Shown here: piece by piece, positions 1-5,752 of the stretch
How the letters are laid out: each line of letters opens with the position of its first letter
How positions within the stretch are numbered: the stretch's first letter is position 1
NCBI GenBank assembly: GCA_050248995.1
Contig: JBFWRI010000034.1
Location: forward strand, 1-13,839
From: JBFWRI01 sp050248995
GTDB taxonomy: Bacteria > Pseudomonadota > Alphaproteobacteria > JAIXQD01
Direction of reading: 5' to 3'
DNA length: 13,839 nt
Translations under genes and position numbers: made by a program
Notes under the pieces: model-generated
Told to the model about the DNA's origin: nothing
The model's database searches: none
Seen by the model: only the letters and a program-made list of their open reading frames with translations

Positions 1-7
1 CGCCCGG

Positions 8-370
8 CTAAAGCAGCAAGCCATCAACATCAACGCGGTCAAGGAAGACCAGCGACCCAAGCGCGCTGAGTTCCGTGCACTTCGAAAAGCGGGCACCTTG
101 GCCGATAAGCGCGCGCAATGCGGCGCGGAACTCGGCGGTTCTTTGCTGCGCTGATTTGGGCTCGGCAGATACCGGCAGCGCCGCATTGCGCGTGCGTACA
201 GACGCCCAGACATATTCGCGCAACTCGCGCAGCGCCTGAAGACGGTTATCATCATTTTGCAAGATATCCGCAGCAACAAAACTGCCCGCCGGCAGCCCCT
301 GCACACAAAGGGTCGGCGCCGCATACGCCAGCGCAACAACGGTCAGGGGGATGTTTTTCATCTGTGTCAT
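8..370 (-). CDS. Hypothetical small protein, probably exported
   Basis: I do not recognise this 120-residue protein. The N-terminus (MTQMKN, then a hydrophobic stretch of about 17 residues rich in Leu, Val and Ala) looks like a Sec signal peptide, with possible cleavage after AYA or slightly later. A Cys lies near the end of this stretch, but the residues before it (PTL) do not make a good lipobox. The mature part is short, Arg- and Ala-rich and probably helical, ending in a hydrophobic DVDGLLL. I chose the ATG at 370 because a GGTGGTG stretch sits a few bases upstream. An in-frame ATG at 382 has no such site, and a third ATG at 361 would also keep the signal peptide. It follows the 523-918 gene on the same strand after a 152-bp gap, so it may have its own promoter. 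No function can be assigned. Confidence 0.6.
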   Translation of the reverse strand: MTQMKNIPLTVVALAYAAPTLCVQGLPAGSFVAADILQNDDNRLQALRELREYVWASVRTRNAALPVSAEPKSAQQRTAEFRAALRALIGQGARFSKCTELSALGSLVFLDRVDVDGLLL

Positions 371-522
371 GTTCACCACCATTTCTAACGAACGAAGCGC
401 AACGTTATGGCGCCACAGCGAAATTAAATCAAAAAAATATGAGGCAATTTCAAGGCAGCCCTAAGGGCCTTCTACGCCCGGCACATCAAGGATGCAAGCT
501 AAAGATTCAACAGGCCCTGCAG

Positions 523-918
523 TTAGAAGCGCAGCTGAATCTGGGAGTACTTCTCGCCAAGATAGGCCACAATACTGCTAACTTCGCTAATCGTCCTCTG
601 GTCCACAACAGCTCCCTGCATTGGCAGATCATCAGCAACACAATCATAGGCATCAAGGAACAGCCCCACCTCTTCATTATTACAGGCTGCACGAATCCGC
701 GCGCGCGTGCGCGCCAGTGCGGCAACCCAACCCGGCTTGCCATCATCAGCGCCATACTTGCCCTGATGGATGCGACCTTGCTCATCAGCCCAGTTGCCAT
801 CCAGAATGGCGGCCATACGACGCAGATCAAATATCCGGCCCTCTTCGAGGCCGTCCTGTGTAAAGATGCCTGTGTAGGCAGCAAAAAGTTCGGCAGCAGT
901 CACTTCAAAAACGGCCAT
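523..918 (-). CDS. Hypothetical cytoplasmic protein, 131 residues
   Basis: I do not recognise this protein. It begins MAVFEVTAAELFAAY and has no signal peptide or membrane segment. The composition is that of a soluble, mixed helical protein, with an Arg-rich helix near the middle (ARTRARIRAACN) and an acidic stretch after it. The ATG at 918 is preceded by GAGG with a six-base spacer, a good ribosome binding site that decides the start over the upstream in-frame TTG at 930. It is divergent from ettA with an 84-bp gap and lies upstream of the 8-370 gene on the same strand. The opposite strand is also open through this region, but that frame has no start signal of its own. That the gene is real rests on length, start context and composition only. 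Confidence 0.6.
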   Translation of the reverse strand: MAVFEVTAAELFAAYTGIFTQDGLEEGRIFDLRRMAAILDGNWADEQGRIHQGKYGADDGKPGWVAALARTRARIRAACNNEEVGLFLDAYDCVADDLPMQGAVVDQRTISEVSSIVAYLGEKYSQIQLRF

Positions 919-1002
919 AGAAATCCTCAAGCCTCTTTATATTCCCGTCTAAAGCCTTTATACCTGCTGGTTGAGCAACTAATTCCGCTAAAAAGGTTAA
1001 CC

Positions 1003-2700
1003 ATGGCCAGTTATCAATATGTCTATGTGATGAAAGACGTTTCCAAGTCCTACCCGGGCGGGAAGCAGGTCTTAAAGAACATCACGCTCAGCTTCTATCC
1101 GGGCGCCAAGATCGGCGTGCTGGGCGTTAACGGCTCGGGCAAGTCGACCCTGATGCGTATCATGGGTGGCATTGATAAAGACTACACCGGCGAGGCATGG
1201 GCCGCACAGGGTGCCACCGTCGGCTACCTGCCGCAGGAGCCGCAGCTGGATCCAAAGCTGACCGTGCAGGAAAACGTCATGCTGGCATTGAAAGATACCG
1301 TCGACCTGCTGAAGCGCTATGAAGAAGTCAGCGCGAAGTTCGCCGAGGAAATGACCGACGACCAGATGAATGCGCTGATCGAGGAACAGGCCGCGCTGCA
1401 GGAGAAGATCGAAGCTGCCAATGCGTGGGACCTGAACCGCACGGTCGAAATCGCCATGGACGCCCTGCGCTGCCCCCCGGGCGACAGCCCCGTCACCAAC
1501 CTGTCGGGCGGTGAAAAGCGCCGCGTGGCGCTGTGCAAGCTGCTGCTGGAAAAGCCCGACATGCTGCTGCTTGACGAACCGACCAACCACCTGGATGCCG
1601 AAAGCGTCGCATGGCTGCAAAGAACCCTGCGCGATTACGCGGGTGCCGTTATCATGGTGACCCACGATCGTTACTTCCTTGATGAAGTCACCGGCTGGAT
1701 TCTGGAAATCGACCGCGGCGAAGGCATCCCGTACGAAGGTAACTATTCAGCATGGCTTGAACAGAAGCAGAAACGCCTGCTGCAGGAAGCCCGCGAAGAA
1801 AAAGGCCGACAGCGCGTTCTGGCGCAGGAACTGGAGTGGATCCGCCAGTCGCCCAAAGCGCGGCAGTCGAAATCGAAAGCGCGTATCACCGCCTATAACG
1901 ACCTGTTGGCGAAATCGGGTGAACAGACAGCCGAAACCGCGACCATCATCATCCCGACCCCGCCACGCCTTGGCGCTAACGTCATCGACGCCAAGGGCAT
2001 CAGCAAAGGCTACGGCGACCAGCTGTTGATCGACAACCTGTCGTTCAACCTGCCGCCGGGCGGCATCGTCGGCGTCATCGGACCGAACGGCGCCGGCAAA
2101 ACCACCCTGTTCCGCATGATCACCGGCGAAGAGATGCCCGACAGCGGTACCTTCAAGGTATCTGACAGTGTTGTGCTGGGTTACGTGAACCAGTCACGCG
2201 ATGCGTTGGATGACAAGAAAACCGTATGGGAAGAAATCTCGAACGGCGACGATGTCATTGATCTTGGCTCCGGCGCTACCAAACGCACCATGCAGTCGCG
2301 TGCCTATGTCGGCGCGTTCGGCTTCAAAGGTACCGACCAGCAGAAGAAAGTCGGCGTGCTGTCAGGCGGCGAACGCAACCGCGTGCACCTGGCCAAGATG
2401 CTGCGCAGCGGCGCCAATGTCCTGCTGCTTGACGAACCGACCAACGATCTTGATGTCGATACCTTGCGCGCGCTTGAAACGGCACTTGAAAACTTTGCTG
2501 GCTGCGCCGTCGTCATCAGCCACGATCGCTGGTTCCTTGACCGCATCGCCACCCACATGCTGGCGTTCGAAGGCGACAGCCACGTTGAATGGTTTGAAGG
2601 CAACTATGCTGATTACGAGGCCGACCTGCACCGCCGCAAGGGCACCGATGCCGACCAGCCGCACCGCCTCAAATACAAGCCGCTGCGCCGGGCCAGCTAG
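1003..2700 (+). CDS. ettA: EttA, energy-dependent translational throttle (ABC-F ATPase)
   Basis: A 565-residue cytosolic ABC-F protein with two ATPase domains and no membrane part. In E. coli, EttA binds the ribosomal E site and gates entry into the elongation cycle according to the ATP/ADP ratio. Domain 1 has Walker A GVNGSGKST (residues 41-49), signature LSGGE (167-171) and Walker B with D191-E192. Domain 2 has Walker A GPNGAGKTT (360-368), signature LSGGE (453-457) and Walker B D477-E478. Between them lies the charged P-site tRNA interaction region, with EGNYSAWLEQK at its start and RQSPKARQSKSKAR within it, both typical of EttA. The C-terminus (HRLKYKPLRR) also matches. Length is as expected for the family (about 555). 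I set the start at the ATG at 1003, giving the family N-terminus MASYQYVYVM, after an AAGG-type site. The frame stays open for 295 codons further upstream, but that part shows no homology. Its stop overlaps the next gene by one base. Confidence 0.97.
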   Translation: MASYQYVYVMKDVSKSYPGGKQVLKNITLSFYPGAKIGVLGVNGSGKSTLMRIMGGIDKDYTGEAWAAQGATVGYLPQEPQLDPKLTVQENVMLALKDTVDLLKRYEEVSAKFAEEMTDDQMNALIEEQAALQEKIEAANAWDLNRTVEIAMDALRCPPGDSPVTNLSGGEKRRVALCKLLLEKPDMLLLDEPTNHLDAESVAWLQRTLRDYAGAVIMVTHDRYFLDEVTGWILEIDRGEGIPYEGNYSAWLEQKQKRLLQEAREEKGRQRVLAQELEWIRQSPKARQSKSKARITAYNDLLAKSGEQTAETATIIIPTPPRLGANVIDAKGISKGYGDQLLIDNLSFNLPPGGIVGVIGPNGAGKTTLFRMITGEEMPDSGTFKVSDSVVLGYVNQSRDALDDKKTVWEEISNGDDVIDLGSGATKRTMQSRAYVGAFGFKGTDQQKKVGVLSGGERNRVHLAKMLRSGANVLLLDEPTNDLDVDTLRALETALENFAGCAVVISHDRWFLDRIATHMLAFEGDSHVEWFEGNYADYEADLHRRKGTDADQPHRLKYKPLRRAS

Positions 2701-3584
2701 TGAATAAAGCCACGCTTATCGGCTGCCTGACCGCATTCTTGTGGGCACTCATTCCCGTTCTTGTGGTTTTCGCCACGCCTGCACCGCCGTTTCTGGTAAC
2801 AGGTTGCGCATTTGCAATCGGCTGGCTGGGCTTCTTGTGGATGTGGCACAGGGAAGGCCGCAGCCTGATCCAAATGCACGTGCTGGCACCGCTGGTTGCA
2901 CTGATTGGCCTGATTGGTCTTGGCGGCGATACAGTGTTGCAGGTTGCCAGCCTGCAGATGGTGCCGCCGGTTGAAGCCAACCTGATTGATGCGACATACC
3001 CCATTCTGACATTCATCTTTGCCGGCCTTATCTTAAAGTCCCGTATCGCTGTGCAGCATGTCATCGGACTGCTGACGGCTTTCGTGGGCGTGGTACTGAT
3101 TGTTACTGATGGCGACTTCGATAATCTTTTTGCACACATCCATACGGGACATGTGCTGGCGATGAGCAGCGCGCTGATCCTTGGTCTGTACGCGTCCTAT
3201 CAAGCCTACCGTGACGATATTACTTTCGATACCACCGGCGCTTTCTTCGGATACAGCGCCGTGTTGTTGTTGGCTGTTCATACACTATTCGAGCCCGCCT
3301 ACACGCCAACTTTTCCACAAGGCCTTGCCATCATCGGTACCGGCTTTGCACTTTGCGGCGGGTTTGTGTGCTGGTATCACGGCATGAATTACGGCAACGC
3401 ACCTGTCATTGCTGCCACATCGTATTCAGGCCACATTATTTCTAACCTGCTGCTGGTGACGATCGGCGCACAACCCATGCCGCCGCTGTTGTTGGTAGCC
3501 GCAATCCTTATTCTGGGCGGCTCGTTGTTCGCCGCGAAAGATGACATTGCGGCAGGCATCAAGGAACTGCGAAACACAGTTTGA
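2700..3584 (+). CDS. EamA/DMT-superfamily transporter
   Basis: A 294-residue integral membrane protein with about ten hydrophobic helices in two repeats, the layout of EamA-type drug/metabolite transporters. The first repeat ends with the family-like segment EANLIDATYPILTF followed by a short basic loop and another helix (HVIGLLTAFVGVVLIVTDGD). The second repeat ends LLLVAAILILGGSLFAAKDD. Substrate cannot be told from sequence; members export or import amino acids, nucleosides, sugars and other metabolites. The start is a GTG whose G is the last base of the ettA stop (TAGTG), so translation is probably coupled to ettA and the two are likely co-transcribed. No good ribosome binding site is visible, which also fits coupling. 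No terminator is evident after the stop; the next 111 bp hold the regulatory region of the following operon. Confidence 0.85.
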   Translation: MNKATLIGCLTAFLWALIPVLVVFATPAPPFLVTGCAFAIGWLGFLWMWHREGRSLIQMHVLAPLVALIGLIGLGGDTVLQVASLQMVPPVEANLIDATYPILTFIFAGLILKSRIAVQHVIGLLTAFVGVVLIVTDGDFDNLFAHIHTGHVLAMSSALILGLYASYQAYRDDITFDTTGAFFGYSAVLLLAVHTLFEPAYTPTFPQGLAIIGTGFALCGGFVCWYHGMNYGNAPVIAATSYSGHIISNLLLVTIGAQPMPPLLLVAAILILGGSLFAAKDDIAAGIKELRNTV

Positions 3585-3607
3585 ATTTCAGCTAGTTATA
3601 TTTGCCG

Positions 3608-3623
3608 TTAATACACTGTTAAC
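3608..3623 (+). promoter_or_regulatory. Perfect CtrA-box match (TTAA-N7-TTAAC)
   Basis: The sequence TTAATACACTGTTAAC matches the full CtrA consensus TTAA-N7-TTAAC known from Caulobacter and other alphaproteobacteria. It lies in the 111-bp gap between the EamA transporter and the gene at 3696, about 73 bp before that start. A weaker second site, TTAA-N7-TTGC, lies at 3657-3671, near where the -35 region of a promoter close to the start would fall. Because the upstream gene ends before this gap, the only sensible target is the downstream operon with the prepilin peptidase. Binding is inferred from the motif alone; CtrA itself is not in the window. Confidence 0.6.
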
Positions 3624-3695
3624 CGTGCGGCGGCCGGATCCGAAAAATGCCGGGAATTAATCATTAGTTGCAAACGCGCCTTCTAAACTGAGTGT

Positions 3696-4121
3696 ATGAG
3701 CACGAATGCATCCTTACTGAATTTGGCGCGCAACGCCTTGCTAACCGCGGGCCATGAGCTGGGCGCCGACGGTCCGCACTGGGACGTCATCAAATCCGCG
3801 CTGACCGGCCTCGCGCGTTCGTATGAAGCCCTGAAGATTGAGGAAGAGGTCAGCGAACAACTGCGCATCCACATGAAGGAAGCGCTGGATAATTACGAAG
3901 ACCTGCTGGGCAGCTTCGCCAGCGAGATCGATCCGCGCGTTATGGAAGAGCTTCGGAACTTCATCAACGAACTGCGTGAAATCTACAATGCGCGTTTCGA
4001 GCCGGTGGAAGATGATACAGACCTGCTGAGTGACCTGCATGCGCTGGCCAACGAGATTGACGGCATGCTGACGCCTGAAGACGCGGCGCTAATCCTGAAC
4101 CAGAAGCGCGGCGAAGGCTAA
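3696..4121 (+). CDS. Hypothetical acidic helical protein, first gene of CtrA-box operon
   Basis: I do not recognise this 141-residue protein. It is strongly acidic, has no signal peptide or membrane segment, and reads as mostly alpha-helical with heptad-like stretches (residues about 45-100, from EEEVSEQLRIHMKEAL to NELREIYNARFE), so a coiled coil or helical bundle is likely. It ends in a basic tail (NQKRGEG). No Shine-Dalgarno sequence precedes the ATG. Instead a TAAACT hexamer ends six bases before it, so the transcript could be leaderless. It is the first of four plus-strand genes; the next starts three bases after its stop. The upstream CtrA box suggests cell-cycle or developmental control, and the prepilin peptidase two genes on suggests a link with pili or secretion, but neither shows what this protein does. 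Confidence 0.75.
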   Translation: MSTNASLLNLARNALLTAGHELGADGPHWDVIKSALTGLARSYEALKIEEEVSEQLRIHMKEALDNYEDLLGSFASEIDPRVMEELRNFINELREIYNARFEPVEDDTDLLSDLHALANEIDGMLTPEDAALILNQKRGEG

Positions 4122-4124
4122 ATC

Positions 4125-4556
4125 ATGGCCAAGGATACCGGCACAACAACCAAGATCGGCAAGATGGTTCTGGGCGCTTTTGGCGCGATGGCAAAACTTA
4201 CCAGAAAAGCGGCGGATGAATCACGCGGCACGGAATCCGCCAGCAAGCGCTCGGTCGACGCCTTGGCGCGCGGCAATGCCCTGGCCCATCGTCTTCCGAA
4301 CGCGATGGCCACAAGGTTTCTTGAAATCGGCGCCAGACTGACGCACGGGTTGGCCGGCCTGCGGGCCGCGCCTGTGCCAGGCCCTGCCCCTGCCCCTGCC
4401 GCAACGTTAACAGCCACAGCATCACCTGCCCCCGGCGGCACGCAAACAAAAACCGCCCCGGTAAGGCGCACCGCGGCACCACGGCTGAACCCCGACCTGA
4501 TGCCTAAGCCCAGTGCCGACTTCATAAAGAAGTTCGGCGATCCCGAAGAATCATAG
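4125..4556 (+). CDS. Hypothetical basic protein with Pro/Ala linker
   Basis: I do not recognise this 143-residue protein. The N-terminal half (about residues 1-80) is basic and Ala-rich and may form amphipathic helices. A low-complexity Pro/Ala/Thr segment follows (about 82-120, including PVPGPAPAPAA), encoded in part by tandem CCCTGC units near 4383-4400. The protein closes with a short conserved-looking tail, NPDLMPKPSADFIKKFGD. This layout, a helical head, a flexible linker and a peptide-like tail, suggests an adaptor or scaffold, but that is inference. No signal peptide or clear membrane helix is seen. The ATG has GAAGG seven bases upstream, inside the end of the preceding gene, and the gap to that gene is three bases, so the two are very probably co-translated. 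Confidence 0.7.
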   Translation: MAKDTGTTTKIGKMVLGAFGAMAKLTRKAADESRGTESASKRSVDALARGNALAHRLPNAMATRFLEIGARLTHGLAGLRAAPVPGPAPAPAATLTATASPAPGGTQTKTAPVRRTAAPRLNPDLMPKPSADFIKKFGDPEES

Positions 4557-4598
4557 ACGGGTGACAACGTCGCCCGGCCGCCGTAAGCTTCATCAGTC

Positions 4599-5054
4599 AT
4601 GCTGCTTGCGGTTTACTTCCTGTTCACGCTGACGCTGGTTGTGATCATCATCATTGATCTGCGGCAGCAGATTATTCCCGATTACCTGAATGCAGTCGTG
4701 GCCCTGCTGGGGGCGCTGCATCTGTTCCTTTATCCCTACGCCGATTACCTGTTGCATGGCATGTCGGCGGTGGCACTGGGCGGCATCGGCTACCTGCTGG
4801 CCGGCCCCTACAGCCGATGGCGCAAACGCGACATGCTGGGCTGGGGTGACGTCAAGTTCATGGCCGCCGCCGGGCTGTGGATGCCGCTGTATGATATCGG
4901 CTGGTTTCTGGCGCTGGCAGGCGGCTGCGGCATCATCGGCTCGCTGATTTACAAATATCGCACCGGTCGCGCCGAAACGCCGTTCGCACCGGCGCTATGC
5001 ATCGCCTTGTGGCTTATGGTCGCCCATGATGCCCGGTATATCCTGAGCCTGTAA
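4599..5054 (+). CDS. Minimal prepilin peptidase (A24 family, type IV leader peptidase)
   Basis: A 151-residue polytopic membrane aspartic peptidase that would cleave the leader of type IV prepilin-like proteins at the inner membrane. Both catalytic signatures are present: D20 in the first motif (IDLRQQIIPDYLN) and D84 in GWGD (81-84), which is followed by VKFMAAAGLW as usual for the family. About six hydrophobic segments surround them. It corresponds to only the C-terminal peptidase half of PilD/GspO. The N-terminal domain with the Cys motifs and methyltransferase activity is absent, so it resembles CpaA/TadV-type stand-alone enzymes in size, though the late segment ETPFAPAL is PilD-like. The ATG has no obvious ribosome binding site. 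It lies 42 bp after the previous gene and 2 bp before the next. No pilin gene is in the window, so its substrate is unknown. Confidence 0.88.
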   Translation: MLLAVYFLFTLTLVVIIIIDLRQQIIPDYLNAVVALLGALHLFLYPYADYLLHGMSAVALGGIGYLLAGPYSRWRKRDMLGWGDVKFMAAAGLWMPLYDIGWFLALAGGCGIIGSLIYKYRTGRAETPFAPALCIALWLMVAHDARYILSL

Positions 5055-5056
5055 GC

Positions 5057-5374
5057 ATGACGACGCTGAAGCCCGTCACCCTCTCACTTGAACCCGAGTT
5101 TGATGGCCACTTTTGCATGTCAACGCAGGCGTGGCTGCTGGTGGCCGAGGCGATGAACAAAGGACGTGTCGCCTATGCGGGAAACGGGCGCTATATCCTG
5201 CGTTTTAATTCGACTGTGGCTGAATTTATGGCAGGCATGGAGCACTGGAACGAAGCGTTTCAGGAAGCTGCTGAACCCGGCATGAAGGATACCTGCTATT
5301 TCCTTGGCCGCCTTAATCCCGATTATGGCGCAACGAAAACCGCGCCACCGGTACCGCCGGGTTTTACGCCTTAG
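5057..5374 (+). CDS. Hypothetical small soluble protein, last gene of operon
   Basis: I do not recognise this 105-residue protein. It has no signal peptide or membrane helix. It begins with a beta-like stretch (KPVTLSLEPEF) and contains a helical segment (WLLVAEAMNKG), then YAGNGRYILRFN, and ends in a Pro-rich tail (APPVPPGFTP). The ATG lies two bases after the stop of the prepilin peptidase gene, so translational coupling is likely and a role in the same process is plausible but unproven. The stop codon directly abuts the stop codon of the convergent receiver gene, with no bases between, so there is no room for a terminator. Confidence 0.72.
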   Translation: MTTLKPVTLSLEPEFDGHFCMSTQAWLLVAEAMNKGRVAYAGNGRYILRFNSTVAEFMAGMEHWNEAFQEAAEPGMKDTCYFLGRLNPDYGATKTAPPVPPGFTP

Positions 5375-5743
5375 TTATTTGGCAAGATCATCCAGCGCAG
5401 CGCGAATGGCGGAAATCTCCAGCGGTTTTTCCAATGTTTTGATAATGTTCAGGCCGTGCGCGCTGCCAAGGCGTTGCGCGCCACTTAGAACACGCGCGTC
5501 GGTGCCGCTCATCAGCGCGATCTTCACGCCCTTCAGTTTGTCGGCCAGTGTCTTCAGCAATTCAATGCCGTCCGTGCCCGGCATCATCAGGTCCAGCATG
5601 ATGGCATTGGGCTGGAATTCTGCGACCACGCCTGCCACGTCGGCACTATCGGAAACAGCGCGTGCTTGCATGCCCTTGTCTTCGGCCAGCTCGACGATCA
5701 ACTCGCCGATATCCACTTCGTCGTCTACAACCAGTAACTTCAT
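5375..5743 (-). CDS. Stand-alone receiver-domain response regulator (CheY-like)
   Basis: A 122-residue single receiver domain with no output domain. The acidic pair D7-D8 is in VVDDE, the phospho-acceptor is D51 in MLDLMMPGTDG, the conserved Ser is S79 in LMSG, and the conserved Lys is K106 in EKP. Such proteins act by protein contact or as intermediates in a phosphorelay. The ATG is nine bases after the stop of the hybrid kinase gene on the same strand, so the two form an operon and very probably exchange phosphate. The ribosome binding site is weak (AGG in TTAGGTTAGCAGC), consistent with coupling to the kinase gene. A role as phosphate sink or as diffusible output is equally possible; no DNA-binding or enzymatic domain is present to tell. 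Confidence 0.9.
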   Translation of the reverse strand: MKLLVVDDEVDIGELIVELAEDKGMQARAVSDSADVAGVVAEFQPNAIMLDLMMPGTDGIELLKTLADKLKGVKIALMSGTDARVLSGAQRLGSAHGLNIIKTLEKPLEISAIRAALDDLAK

Positions 5744-5752
5744 GCTGCTAAC

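Noticed and set aside
434..470. Intrinsic terminator for the 523-918 gene (AAGGC...GCCTT hairpin around CCTTAGG, then a T-run on the minus strand)
   Set aside because: The stem is short and imperfect, and the T-run lies well downstream of the hairpin, so it does not have the form of a standard terminator.
118..1002. Open frame of 295 codons continuous with and upstream of ettA
   Set aside because: It has no family resemblance and no start signal, and it lies opposite two minus-strand genes, one with a good ribosome binding site. EttA proteins begin at the MASYQYVYVM position.
4383..4403. Tandem CCCTGC repeats as a possible regulatory or phase-variable repeat
   Set aside because: Only about three imperfect units, in frame in a Pro/Ala linker (PAPAPAA); a length change of one unit keeps the frame, so phase variation is not suggested.
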